A stretch of DNA of 64,000 nt from Magicicada septendecula (taxonomy: Eukaryota; Arthropoda; Insecta; Hemiptera; Cicadidae), in contig JAWRYS010001475.1 of the NCBI GenBank assembly GCA_034769895.1, forward strand, positions 1 to 64,000. Direction: 5' to 3'. Both the position numbers and the translations under genes were made by a program. Under the pieces are notes generated by a model. That model did not search any database. It was not told where the DNA came from and saw only the letters and a program-made list of their open reading frames with translations. Below, one piece after another: positions 30,834 to 43,180 of this stretch. The first letter of the stretch is position 1, and every line of letters begins with the position of its first letter.

Positions 30834-32237
30834 AACATTACATTTGGAACAACATAATATCGTACCTGATTTAATGAAGACTTTGGTTAAGAAGCTGACA
30901 AGGAGAACAATATCTTCCAAGATGATAGTGAAGAGGAACGACTAACAATTTTAGACTGACTAGTAAGACAACTGACCGTACCCAAATTAATGATTATGGC
31001 TAAGTGATGCAAAACACCTTTAACCCCAACTATGACATGAATTTTCAGTACTGACCAAACAAAGAATTATAAAGACAAACGGTTTATGAACCAGGACTAT
31101 AAAGAAACAAATGGTTTCAGTTAATGTATCATTATATCCAGATAATCAAAATACAAAGTGAGGGATAATAGGCCCAAACATGTAATATTATGTAAGAGAA
31201 ATATTAGTAAATAATTAAGTTAATTGATGTAATGAAAATATAAATACACCTGATTATAGATACATGAACCATACAAATAATTGTCACATATAGAGTTCAT
31301 AGGGTTGTCCAGTAAACAACAAATTATAACATGGTCACAATAACATTTATAACAAGAGTAAAACCCAGATAAACAGTAAATGTAACAAGATTATTAGAAC
31401 TGTGTGGTGAGGTAGAGCAACAGTGTTCACTTTATTGTAATTTTTGTAAGTCAAACATCAGTAAGTATACGGATGTTGAAACCCATATAAATAGTAAATA
31501 TGACATAGACAGTGTCAGAATAATGAGTAAATTAGCTGACAAAGGACTAACTAATTAGTATAGAATTTGTTTTGTAAAATGTGCATGTTTTATGTTAAAG
31601 CACAGTGTTATATCATAGCATTTGTGTTGTGTTTTTTGTATGTAACAAGTGATACAGTTAGTTTAAAGGAATGTCAATTTAATGATATTAATTCAATTTT
31701 TTTTATGTTGTGTTAACAAATATAACAATAGAGCTGATGTTAAACCATGGTAAATTAATTGACCAAGCAGAATGGACTATACAAAGATGTTTTGTTAAGT
31801 GTCAAACACCTATACAGTTTGAGTAGAAAACAGTTATTTGTGCAAGGATTTGGTATAATCATAGCCATGTGGGCATGAATTTAACTATTAGAATAATATA
31901 CCTTTTGTGTTGTTAAAATAACGTTATATGTTAAACCATTTTGATGAGTGTTAGAAGTTAATTTAATTGTTAAAGATGTTAAAACATGGTGATGAAAGTA
32001 ATACTATTACATAGGCCAGGTAAAACCAACTTTAGTAAATTTTGAACAATTATATTACAAATTTTGTAAAGCAAATGTGAAAGGGTAGATGTATTTATAG
32101 GTAATAATGTATACAAGGAATATAGAAACAAAATAACACATATCAAGTTATTTAAGAAAATTCCAAATAACAAAATTGTAACATCCATAGTTCTTAAGCA
32201 AAAATAGGCACGTTTGGTGTCTAAATATAACAAATGT
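30831..32237 (+). repeat. X 5' LTR, first part
   Basis: Matches 44136-45541 almost exactly. Interrupted after ATGT (32234-32237) by element Y. Confidence 0.95.
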
Positions 32238-33381
32238 TGTAACAGGTCTAAATTTGTATCATTTTATTTTTCAAGGAATGGGGTATTTACATTTTCTATT
32301 TATTTCATTTTGGGCGGGCTTGTCTAAAAAATTATTGTGAAAATTATTGTGCAACCAAATTCATTCCATTGTAACAGACCACATGTTAACTGAACAGTTT
32401 GAGACAAAGGCTATACGCAATTTCAGTGGTGTAATGCGGCAGAGGAATGTGCACCTCCACAAAATTCTAAGAAACCGGTGCATGTGTGTCGACGCACGAG
32501 CGCAACTACTCGAGTCCGCGCTCGGCCAGGACGCCGAGTTTGGTTTAAAGCAAGATGGCTTGAGCAGATTTAATTCAGCAATGTGCGTTTGGGCGGCAGG
32601 AAATCATGGCCCTTTTGTGACATTAGCCAGTGCCTAGTTGAATTCGTCTGCTATCGTCACTCCAAAACTACATGCATAGCATAGGACGAAACTGTGACGA
32701 CTAACTGTAAGGCATTGATGTCCGTCGTCTTGACTAAAATCATCAAGGAGTGGGGAACTGAGAGACGCTGGCAGTCTTTTGTCGACTCTCGCCTGCGCAG
32801 GCCGCCCGACAAACCGGGCTCAGAAACAAAATTGTTTTTTAACTAATATAACAGTGAGACTTATGTGACCGCGTAAAGAAAAGTAACGAGCAGCATAAAA
32901 TTTTTTTTGGAACAGTAATTAATCGGGAATCGACAGGGTAACGGAACAATGAGTGTGCGCGGAGACCTCGTGGCCATCGAGGGGGGAATTTCATTATAAA
33001 ATGTTTAAGAGATAAATAAATTGTGTGTGTTTGAGTGAGTGTTAACTATGCAGGCTGGGCTCTGTCTGTATGTATATATGAATATAAGGTAAGCCAATAG
33101 AATAAGATAGCATAGGAGTGGTACTAATGTAACGAACCACAAGATAAAGAAGAAATTATTACGAAGTCACTTTATATGCGAAAGTATGGTAAATTTGTTA
33201 AAATTTAAATGATTTAAAAATAAAATTAAAATGTAAATTCTCTTCAGTTAAAATGTGTCAGAATAATTATTTCGTAACCTCGCACTGTTTCTGATCTCGC
33301 TTATAGAACTCTGGGGGGACCCTTAGGAATAATGGTAAGTATAAGTGAATTAAATGTATAAAATAAGTGTGTTTTTATACA
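32238..33381 (+). repeat. Y 5' LTR
   Basis: Identical to 36934-38077 apart from about two substitutions. Has a GC-rich block around 32470-32560 and 32770-32825 unlike the AT-rich rest. An open frame from 32347 to 32637 begins with TTG and resembles no protein. Confidence 0.95.
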
Positions 33382-33605
33382 AATGGCGGCCCGAACAACG
33401 ACATTATATAAAATAATTATATAAATAAGCCAGAATTCAGAAACAGTGGGTATCGAAAGAATACAAAATACGTAAAATAAGGTTATGTCGTAACTATATG
33501 TAGTAGAAAATTTTACAGTATTTCAGATATAATATGAATATGTAATATTTATTATACGAAAACATTTTTTTGAAAGAAATAGAAATATTCAAACAAAATT
33601 TTAAA

Positions 33606-34076
33606 ATGGCAGATAATAACGAAATAATAAGAATGATGCAGATGCTTTTTAATCAACAATTTAGTAAACTGGACGAAAAATTTAGCGAACAGAAAAATGA
33701 TTTTAATGAAATGAAAAAAGAAATTCAACAACAAAGCTGTATTTATGACAAGAAATTGAGTGAGATAGAGACGCGGTTAGGCGAAATAGAATTAGAAAAT
33801 AAGAAAGTAATAGACAAATTAAAATCGAACAAAAATGACAGGGTAAGTAGGGGTGGAAATGATAATTTAAATAATGAGTTGACAAGTAATAACAATGATA
33901 ATACAAATAAAAATGTGGTGTTAGAAAATGATGGTGTAGATGTTGAGAGTGATAACGTAATTGTAGAAAGAGTAGAAGTTGATAAGATGGTTGTGTGTGA
34001 TGAATTAGAGAAAGAGGGTAGAAAGAATTTACAGGTAGGGTGGAAGCAGGGGGAGATTTTTCCCGTAATGTTGTAG
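33606..34076 (+). CDS. Y gag-like coiled-coil protein
   Basis: First ATG at 33606, about 205 bases after the primer-binding site. The N-terminal half is heptad-rich (FSKLDEKFSEQKNDFNEMKK) and the rest acidic with Asn runs. Position and coiled coil suggest a Gag N-terminus, but no capsid or zinc-knuckle motif is visible and family membership is an inference. The frame ends at 34076; a second frame begins across this stop. Confidence 0.5.
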   Translation: MADNNEIIRMMQMLFNQQFSKLDEKFSEQKNDFNEMKKEIQQQSCIYDKKLSEIETRLGEIELENKKVIDKLKSNKNDRVSRGGNDNLNNELTSNNNDNTNKNVVLENDGVDVESDNVIVERVEVDKMVVCDELEKEGRKNLQVGWKQGEIFPVML

Positions 34077-34587
34077 TGGGGGTGAAGAAATAGCTTCACG
34101 TGAGTATTTGGAAAAGTATAGGTTTGCAGATAAATTTCCTTTGGTTTTTTGTACACTTCATAGGTGGTGCCATAATGATGAATTAATGTCCCCTGCATAT
34201 TTTGAGAGAGAGTGTGTAGCTTGGTATGATGGTGAGAAATGTTTTGAGAGAGAGAGAAAGAGAGAACTAGAGATATTTAAAGTAAAGAGAAATTACGAAG
34301 AATTCGTAGAAAAGTTAGACATAGAGAGAAATAATAAAAAGAAGGAGTACTTACCGTATAGTGAAACTGAGATGGCAGTAGATGATGATAATATAACCTA
34401 CCTAATGTTAACAGAATATAATAACGGCGACAGGACCATACTCGAGCGTGACCAGGTATATGACGATATTGTAGAAGAATATGACAAGACAGGTAATCAT
34501 TATGTTCATAATCATGAGATTATGTATGTAATTGTAAATGACTGGTATAATCATAAGATTAGACTATTATTTGACGATATGGGGTAA
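34069..34587 (+). CDS. Y second frame, unknown
   Basis: Open from 34069 (no ATG near its start) to 34587, in the +1 frame relative to the coiled-coil frame and overlapping its stop. Contains ADKFPLVFCTLHRWCHND and a charged helical middle. It could be the continuation of the same gene after a frameshift. No recognised domain. Confidence 0.4.
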   Translation, partial: CCSGGEEIASREYLEKYRFADKFPLVFCTLHRWCHNDELMSPAYFERECVAWYDGEKCFERERKRELEIFKVKRNYEEFVEKLDIERNNKKKEYLPYSETEMAVDDDNITYLMLTEYNNGDRTILERDQVYDDIVEEYDKTGNHYVHNHEIMYVIVNDWYNHKIRLLFDDMG

Positions 34588-34623
34588 TTGTGTATTGTTT
34601 ATTGTTCATGAACATTTAATGAT

Positions 34624-34830
34624 ATGAATAATGTGGTTTTGAAGTGCATTGTCTCATGGAACGATTTGTGGTTAATAATAAGAAATAATGAGTTGGACTG
34701 TATATTTTTTTTATGTGTTAATATCATTATGTTAAGTGTATTTGTGTACTACATTATAATGTACTATAGGTTATGTAAACAATGTGTAGGTACAGTAGAA
34801 AGTGATAACATTAATTATCAATTAAATTGA
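34624..34830 (+). CDS. possible small membrane protein in Y
   Basis: ATG 34624, 68 codons, with a hydrophobic segment (IFFLCVNIIMLSVFVYYII) likely to span a membrane. It lies 37 bases after the preceding frame. The place recalls a third frame of some LTR elements, but evidence for coding is weak. Confidence 0.3.
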   Translation: MNNVVLKCIVSWNDLWLIIRNNELDCIFFLCVNIIMLSVFVYYIIMYYRLCKQCVGTVESDNINYQLN

Positions 34831-36933
34831 ATTTGCAATTAACCAGTATAAATTAATAATAATTACAAAATTCGACAGACTAATTAAGCGATGAAAATAA
34901 TTGTGAACTGTTAAATAATTGAATTAAATAATTGAAAATTAATTACTTAATTAAGGTCGTATAAAAGAAAGCTTGAGAATGAAGTTAAATGATTTTATGA
35001 AATTAAGATTCTATAATGATTGGTAGATGATTAAACAGATAATACGTTCAAATTGAGGTATATTATTATAAGGGGAGAAGTGATGAATTTTCTAGTGTTA
35101 TATCAAGGTGAAATGTTGTAAAAAGATAGATTTTGGGTGATAATGAAATAAGGCAGGTGAGTTGAGTAGAATTAAAGTTAATGGGAGTTAAAGAGAATAA
35201 GAATTTTGAAATACAGGGAACACACAGAGATAGTGTTAGATATTTTCGGGACACAGTAGTAGTGAGTATATGTAGAGATGAGTAATGTGAATGAGATTTA
35301 AACATATTTGTTGATGATATTTTATAGTAAGGGTGAGGTGGTAAGGTGTGAGCAACGTGCGGTGTTGTGGCGGGAATAGAGTAGTTTGCGTGAGTGTTTG
35401 CCGATATTTTGGAGGGGCATTGGCTCGTATGGGTATAGCCAGGTAGGGAACACACATCCTAGTACAAAGATGAGCGGTGCCAGAGGTAAGTGGAATTAGT
35501 GAAAGGTATTTATAAATGAGAGATTGGTGTCATAAGTGGTTAATAGTGGTTGTTAGTAAGAAAGGGAGTAGTATTAAAATGTCTGTTCAATTGAAGGCAT
35601 AGAGAATACAGGTATCACCCAGACTAATCAATGATTGAAATGTGAATAGTTAGATAGAAAATTCATAGTAGCAAAGTAATCAGAGATATAATGTAACATG
35701 AAGGGTAATAATAAATTTGAATTACATAGAATCAAATGATAAACCATTGAGGGATAATTAATAACAGTTCAATTGAAATTAAAAGGGAATGTTTATAATT
35801 TCATAAAGACGTAGAATCAGATTGTTAAGTTAAGAGAGAGATTTGTAATAAAGATATAAAACTTTCATTTTTAAAACCAGTGACAGAATTTTGATAAAAT
35901 TTGATAATGTAAAATTAAGAATTGTTTATTTTAAATAATTTAAATGTCAATTGATGATTATTTATAATAATATTTTGTTATTTTAAATGTTTTATTTTAT
36001 TATATTTTGTGTTTCAAAATTAGGAGGTTACAGATGCTTGATTGTAGATAGAAAGGGTACATAACATATGTAGGTCAAGGGTTTTGGACTTGACCTAGTT
36101 TTGATCAGCTGATGAGGTCATACACCTACTAAGCTTGTATAGTAGGAAGTCGATTCAATTTGTTTGTTTAATTAATTCGAACCAATATTTAAATAATTTT
36201 GCATATGAGGGAAACATTTAAATAAAATTAGATTTTTTCTTGAATTTTAAAATTTTTTGGGGAATTTTAATTTTTTTGGAAAAAAAATGATTTTTCGCCT
36301 GCCAGCGAATGCATATTTTAGGTAGTGATTGTTTTATTATGTGTGTATTTACCATGTTTAGTTTACTGATTTCTTGTACTGCACTGTATCGTTAGACTAA
36401 GACATGTTAGGTTAAGGATTTGTTCAAGTAGAAGAAACGCTTAATTTAAGTCATTTTAAAAGAAACAAAAAAAAAAAAAAAACAAGGAAGAGAATTTTTT
36501 TTGAGAATATTTTGAATTTTGATTTTTTAATTTTTCGTAAATGTTGAAGATTTTGTTAAAATAGGATATGTAATGTGAGTGTGTGTGAGCCCAGTCTCTG
36601 CTAAAGGCAGCCCAGCTTGCATACAAGGGGAAACATATCGGTGGAGGATCTGGCATAATTTGAGCCAGGGATTGAGGATTTTGGGGGTGGCATGTTAGAA
36701 GGTGAGGTGGGCTGTGGTACGAGTCTGCTCGATTTCTCGGTGTTGGGATCTCTTATGGAGAAGTCCAGTGATCTCGTTCAGATGAGTCCATAGTCACTGA
36801 GCCAGGGGGGTCGTGTACCCATGTAGATTAAGAGCAAAGGGGTTGTTGGCACCAGTTCTTCACCGGTCCTCTTCGGGGTTTATCGATGAGACTTCTTCTG
36901 TCGTGGACAGCAGAATTCTCATCGAGGGGGTAT
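34831..36933 (+). other. Y non-coding internal region
   Basis: About 2.1 kb of A/G-rich plus strand without coding resemblance where pol would be expected. Contains an A-run at about 36467-36482 and ends in a G-run before the 3' LTR. Could hold packaging signals. Confidence 0.6.
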
Positions 36934-38077
36934 TGTAACAGGTCTAAATTTGGATCATTTTATTTTTCAAGGAATGGGGTATTTACATTTTCTATTTATT
37001 TCATTTTGGGCGGGCTTGTCTAAAAAATTATTGTGAAAATTATTGTGCAACCAAATTCATTCCATTGTAACAGACCACATGTTAACTGAACAGTTTGAGA
37101 CAAAGGCTATACGCAATTTCAGTGGTGTAATGCGGCAGAGGAATGTGCACCTCCACAAAATTCTAAGAAACCGGTGCATGTGTGTCGACGCACGAGCGCA
37201 ACTACTCGAGTCCGCGCTCGGCCAGGACGCCGAGTTTGGTTTAAAGCAAGATGGCTTGAGCAGATTTAATTCAGCAATGTGCGTTTGGGCGGCAGGAAAT
37301 CATGGCCCTTTTGTGACATTAGCCAGTGCCTAGTTGAATTCGTCTGCTATCGTCACTCCAAAACTACATGCATAGCATAGGACGAAACTGTGACGACTAA
37401 CTGTAAGGCATTGATGTCCGTCGTCTTGACTAAAATCATCAAGGAGTGGGGAACTGAGAGACGCTGGCAGTCTTTTGTCGACTCTCGCCTGCGCAGGCCG
37501 CCCGACAAACCGGGCTCAGAAACAAAATTGTTTTTTAACTAATATAACAGTGAGACTTATGTGACCGCGTAAAGAAAAGTAACGAGCAGCATAAAATTTT
37601 TTTTGGAACAGTAATTAATCGGGAATCGACAGGGTAACGGAACAATGAGTGTGCGCGGAGACCTCGTGGCCATCGAGGGGGGAATTTCATTATAAAATGT
37701 TTAAGAGATAAATAAATTGTGTGTGTTTGAGTGAGTGTTAACTATGCAGGCTGGGCTCTGTCTGTATGTATATATGAATATAAGGTAAGCCAATAGAATA
37801 AGATAGCATAGGAGTGGTACTAATGTAACGAACCACAAGATAAAGAAGAAATTATTACGAAGTCACTTTATATGCGAAAGTATGGTAAATTTGTTAAAAT
37901 TTAAATGATTTAAAAATAAAATTAAAATGTAAATTCTCTTCAGTTAAAATGTGTCAGAATAATTATTTCGTAACCTCGCACTGTTTCTGATCTCGCTTAT
38001 AGAACTCTGGGGGGACCCTTAGGAATAATGGTAAGTATTAGTGAATTAAATGTATAAAATAAGTGTGTTTTTATACA
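36934..38077 (+). repeat. Y 3' LTR
   Basis: See the Y 5' LTR. Followed by TSD ATGT and the second part of the X 5' LTR. Confidence 0.95.
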
Positions 38078-38081
38078 ATGT

Positions 38082-39491
38082 GAAGATCAAAATAATGCTG
38101 ATAATGGTTTTAAATTCCCATTCAGTATAGAAAAGTTATGTTAATTTAAAGATTTTGAACAAATTTTAGACTTTGAAATAATGAAAGTATATGACAATGT
38201 ATATCCGAATTGGCCAACCAGATTCCAAGTTTACCCTTAGTAACCAGAAATTTCGGATAAATAAAATGAGACTTCTTTGACAACGATCTTAGGAGATAGA
38301 CGCGTTTTTAAATCGTCTTACATTATGTGTTATAAAGTGTGAAAAAACTATACAACCAGATAAATACAGTTAGAGGTACACTACACGAACTTTTTGCAAT
38401 AACAGAAGAATACCCATTACATGAAAGAAAGGACATAATAACCAGGAAGAAGATTTGAAGTGGACGAGGGACGAGAAGGAAGATCTGAAGTGTACGTGGG
38501 CCCTATCTTCAACCAAGAAGAGTACAAGAAGAGGATTTGGTGATCTGACATCTCATTATGTCGTACTTCAACACACACATTTGTATACACGTATTTTAAG
38601 TAATAATCAATTAAACTACAGACACCATATAACACAAACACTAAAAAACAATCACTAATAACACCATATAAGACTAACACCTTTTTAAACACAACAAGAA
38701 CTTTTAATTTACATAATAACTATCAAAGCCTGAACTGGACATAACCTTTTTAAAACTGGTAACCACTATACAATTTCTGTATGCACGTATCACTCTAACT
38801 TTGTAATATCCTGTAATTGTAAACTTGTATTTTGATTAATAGGGTAATATTTTGTTTAATTAATAATCCCCGAACCATATACGCCCTGAGATAATTAATA
38901 TTTTTATTTAAAAACGTTAACAAAAAGCCTTGTTTTGGTCTCAAAGAAATACTAAACGTTTGGCTACTGCTGCCAACTGGTAAAGGAAGAATTATAGTTT
39001 GCGCTACAATTGTGATTATCCTGTTTAAATTTATTAAAACAGTCAACCAGTGTTTTTTCCGAATAAAGGATTCCACAAGGATATATGTTTGATAGTATTT
39101 GTGTGTCGTTATTATTGCTGTTACATTTAGTAAATAGAATTCACAGATTGCAACGGACCCGACAGTTGGCATCGTTGAGTGACGTCACGGAAAAGAAGCA
39201 GCATAGTGGGAGTAAGCGGCAATTTACAAAAACCATTCGCCGTTCAACATAACATATTTATAATTACACATCAACGACTCCAGTGCGAGTTTGTCGCTAC
39301 ATTATTTATCCATATTACAAGTTGATATTTCTAATGGACGGTGTAATTCAAGTGCACACGACATATATACCAGTAACCTATTCACAATAACATTCTACGT
39401 AACGAAATATTCTTGTCGTCACAAGCTGACGAACCTGAAGTGAGGCTAACATTTAAATAACACAGCTCACTTCAATACTCTTATCGTTACA
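38082..39491 (+). repeat. X 5' LTR, second part
   Basis: Matches 45542-46951 with scattered substitutions. Ends GTTACA, followed by the primer-binding site. Confidence 0.95.
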
Positions 39492-39573
39492 AATTGGCGC
39501 ACCAACGTGTGAGGCGTGTAATTTAATATAAATTAAATTATTATTAATAGACAAATAAACCAAAATAAACAAG

Positions 39574-41610
39574 ATGAGGAAGCGAGAGGTATCGCGAAAA
39601 CGAGCGGCCGAAACCGAGAAGGTAGACGAGTTAAATATGGAAGACAAAGAAGCGACACCGGTTGAGGAAATAGAAATTATAACAAGAAAGGATCCGGAGA
39701 AACAACCAGAAGAACCCACACAAACAGAAAGCGAGAAGACGCAAGAAATGATTAGACGTATGATGGAATTAATGCAGGAAACTGGGAAGAAACTAACGGA
39801 AGGTTTGAGTAAGAAAACGGAGGAGAGCAATAAGAAACTAAAGGACGAAATGAAGGAAGACTTCAGCAAGAAAATGGAAGAATTAAGTGAGAACAGTAAT
39901 AAGAACTTAGAAAACAGTAATAAGAACTTAGTAATGTTGAAGGAAGGCTTGAGTAAGAAGATGGAGGAAATAAAGAGTGATAATAAACAAACAAAGGAGG
40001 AATTGAGCCGAGAACTGAAAGAGAATAGCAGTAAAATGGAGGAGAAAATAGACGAAAATAATAGAGCATTGAGGGAAGAATTGAAGGGAAATTACCAAGA
40101 GACCATGAAAAAATTGGATGAATACAAAGAGTCATTAAAAGAAGAGTGGAATAACAAGATGGAAATTAATAACCGGCAATTGCAGGAAGAATGGGACAAG
40201 AAGCTGGAAGAACCGGTGACTGAAATTAAAATGGTAGAATCCGAGACCAAGGAAAAGTGTGAGCGGATGAACCAAGAGATACTGAGCATCCGGGAAGAAA
40301 CGAATGGGCGAGTTGAAAATATAAGAACCAACCAAGCAGTGATGGGAGAGAGGTTAGAAGGTATAAGTACTAGTCTCAATCGAGTGCAAGACCAAACAAC
40401 TGCACATAGAGATGAAATTAATTCCTTAAAAAATAGACAATGTACCGGTGCCCATACAACATGCGAGGAAAATTGAGAAGTGATCGATTTTCAAAACTAT
40501 AAAAGAAACCCCATGCTATTCTAAGAACGCGTCGAAGAGAAGATAGCCAAAACCGGAGAAGACAGATGGTTTGTAATAAGGAGCATGCTGGACGAGATGT
40601 TCCGAAAGGTATATGACAATTGGTGGACGGCGATGCGGCCGAGTATACAGAACTTCCAGGAATTTAAGAAACAGTTCAAATCTAAATATTGGTCCGATGC
40701 CACACAACACATGATAAGAAGTGACATAGGATTGGGCCGATATGACCTGCACGGCAAGCAAACTCCAACCGCATATTTTCTTGGCAAAATAAATATAGCC
40801 AGACATTTAGAGCCTACAATTCCTACGGAATGTTTAGTGCGGCTATTAGCATACCACTATGGTGGCGAAATTACAAGAGGCCGAATAAATGGACGCATAC
40901 AAACCATCGAGGAGATGTCAACATTATTGGCGGAGATGGAACAAGAGAAGAACTTCCTCCAGTATAGACGAAGGAACGATGAGATAAATAGAAATAATGG
41001 TCGCCGCGACGCCCCATATGAAAACAATGGGCAACGACCAAACAATAGTTATAACAACAACGGTAACCACTATCAGCGCGGTTACCAAAACCAGAATAAC
41101 ACCAATAACTATCCACGAAATAACGCAAATAATAACAACAATAACAACAACCACTATTACCGTAGCCCTCCTACAAATAATAACAATAATGGATACCGGC
41201 GTGACAATGACAGAGACCACCAGTACCAGAACAACCGAGGTTATAACAACAACCATGATAACTGATACAGGCACAATAATAACGGCAATAATAACAGTCA
41301 AAATCAAACATATAGAAGACAAGTGAATTATGTAAGCGTTGACGATAGGGATGTGGGAAGACGTTGGTACCAGGGACGTGCAAACTATAATGGAAACCGT
41401 GGAAGAAGTTTTCAGGAGGAGAGTAGCCAGCACTACCGCGATGAACATCGGCGAAGTAGAAGCTGCGACGACAACAGGAATAACCGAAACTCAGTGACGT
41501 TCAATAATAACGCCATTGAGGTGCAAGAGTCACAGAACAGAGACAGACCCAATCAACCAGACAACAGGACTGAGGAGACCAGCCCTGATTTAAACGAACT
41601 GCGGCAGTGA
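39574..41610 (+). pseudogene. X gag, one frame with three in-frame stops
   Basis: One reading frame runs from ATG 39574 to TGA 41608-41610 without a frameshift, but holds stops at 40474-40476 (TGA), 40522-40524 (TAA) and 41263-41265 (TGA). The N-terminal 300 residues are a Lys/Glu-rich coiled coil with repeated SNKNLE-like units. The middle (from about 40530) resembles a Gypsy capsid: FQEFKKQFKSKYWSD..YFLGKINIARHLEPTIP. An Asn/Arg-rich nucleocapsid-like tail follows, with no CCHC knuckle. Gag would form the particle. The stops suggest inactivation after insertion. Confidence 0.75.
41589..41595 (+). promoter_or_regulatory. UUUAAAC -1 frameshift site
   Basis: TTTAAAC read T TTA AAC in the gag frame, 12 bases before the gag stop at 41608. 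The -1 frame is open exactly from 41589 (preceded by TGA at 41586-41588) into the protease. UUUAAAC is one of the most efficient known slippery heptamers. I did not identify a stable downstream structure by eye. Confidence 0.7.
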
Positions 41611-42137
41611 AAATCCATCAGGTCCCATCACTGAACCGGCAATTTGGGTACTTACTAGGACGAGACAAAATGACTGACGATACGTTGACAATAGTGCACA
41701 ATCATTTCTTAAAAAATGTTAGAGAAGAACTACTGAACGAAGACACGATAACGCAAAATAATTCAAATAATGAGATTGTTTATATCATCGCCCAAGTGAA
41801 TGGACTAGAGACAAGATGTATGATAGATACGGGCGCAAACGTGTCGTTAATCGACAACAATGAATACATCAAAATTCAAAAATATAGTAAGGCCATCTTA
41901 CCAACTTTACCAATTCAGAATATAATTTTAATCGGAGCCACTGGAAGGCAAAACAAGTCAATAAGAAAACAGGTATCATTAACAGTGACCAGCAGAAATG
42001 TAGCTATACCTATGATTTTTCTAATAGCTAGTAATCTACCATTTAATCTACTAATAGGCTGTGATATTTTGAGAAAATACTCAGCAATAATTGACATGAG
42101 ACAAGCCATAGTGTCATTAAGGGTGGATACTGTATAA
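41589..42137 (+). CDS. X retroviral-type aspartic protease
   Basis: Lies in the -1 frame relative to gag, with no ATG of its own near the start, so it is probably made as a gag-protease fusion by slippage at 41589. Catalytic motif MIDTGANVSLID at about 41820-41855, a flap region IILIGATGR, and IGCDILRK near the end are the usual aspartic-protease landmarks. It would cut Gag and release itself. The gene ends at 42137 and no reverse transcriptase follows. Confidence 0.85.
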   Translation, partial: FKRTAAVKIHQVPSLNRQFGYLLGRDKMTDDTLTIVHNHFLKNVREELLNEDTITQNNSNNEIVYIIAQVNGLETRCMIDTGANVSLIDNNEYIKIQKYSKAILPTLPIQNIILIGATGRQNKSIRKQVSLTVTSRNVAIPMIFLIASNLPFNLLIGCDILRKYSAIIDMRQAIVSLRVDTV

Positions 42138-42274
42138 TGGACCATATGTTGTTATAAAAAACAATAACAATAATACTTATATCATTAGTGATGTGGAAAC
42201 AAAAAAGATTAAGGGGACATACAACCAAGTTTCCTTAAAAATGTATTATGAACCTAATAAACAAAGTTGAATAT

Positions 42275-43180
42275 ACCAACAAAATTCCAAACAAAGAGTA
42301 AGAACAACTTACAACTAATTATTAATGAGAATTAACATGGAATTGAAGAATTTATTATTATAAAACCAACAAAATTCCAAACAAAGAGTAAGAACAACTT
42401 ACAACTAATTATTTATGAGAATTAATTTGGAATTGAAGAATTTATTATTATAAAACCAACAAAATTCCAAACAAATAGTAAGATCAACTTACAACTAATT
42501 ATTAATGAGAATTAATTTGGAATTGAAGAATTTATTATTATAAAACCAACAAAATTCCAAACAAATAGTAAGAACAACTTACAACTAATTATTTATGAGA
42601 ATTAATTTGGAATTGAAGAATTTATTATTATAAAATCAACAAAATTCCAAACAAATAGTAAGAACAACTTACAACTAATTATTTATGAGAATTAATTTGG
42701 AATTGAAGAATTTATTATTATAAAACCACCAAAATTCTAAACAAAGAGTAAGAACAACTTACAACTAATTATTAATGAGAATTAATTTGGAATTGAAGAA
42801 TTTATTATTATAAAACCACCAAAATTCTAAACCAATAGTAAGAACAACTTACAACTAATTATTTATGAGAATTAATTTGGAACTGAAGAATTTATTATTA
42901 TAAAACTACCAAAATTCTAAACAAATAGTAAGAACAACTTACAACTAATTATTTATGAGAATTAATTTGGAACTGAAGAATTTATTATTATAAAACTACC
43001 AAAATTCTAAACAAATGGTAAGAACAACTTACAACTAATTATTTATGAGAATTAATTTGGAATTGAAGAATTTATTATTATAAAACCACCAAAATTCTAA
43101 ACAAAGAGTAAGAACAACTTACAACTAATTATTTATGAGAATTAATATGAAACTGAAGAATTTATTATTACAATACCACG
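42275..43180 (+). repeat. 90 bp tandem array, ten units
   Basis: agaacaacttacaactaatt starts at 42301, 42391, 42481 (variant), 42571, 42661, 42751, 42841, 42931, 43021 and 43111: exact 90 bp spacing with a few substitutions per unit. The unit core (caaaattccaaacaaatagtaag..aacttac) resembles the protease-coding stretch 41870-41930, and the sequence just after the array (43186-43245) matches that stretch even better. Stops occur in the frames I read. Confidence 0.95.

Larger units (their letters stand above)
32238..38077 (+). mobile_element. LTR element Y, young insertion in X
   Basis: Two 1144 bp LTRs (32238-33381 and 36934-38077), starting TGTAACAGG and ending TATACA, differ at about two sites (near 32251/36947 and 33338/38039). 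The target-site duplication ATGT is at 32234-32237 and 38078-38081; the empty site is visible at 45538-45541 in the other X LTR. Primer-binding site TGGCGGCCCGAACAACG is at 33384-33400; a G-run (atcgaggggg) precedes the 3' LTR. No pol genes. Confidence 0.95.

Noticed and set aside
32347-32637. 96-residue frame in Y LTRs (also 37043-37333)
   Set aside because: It starts with TTG, resembles no protein, and is duplicated only because it lies in the LTR.
40924-41448. minus-strand hydrophobic frame opposite X gag
   Set aside because: It is the antisense of Asn-codon runs (gtt/att) and a shadow of gag.
42275-43180. CRISPR-like array
   Set aside because: The units are continuous 90 bp tandem repeats with no unique spacers, inside a eukaryotic LTR element.
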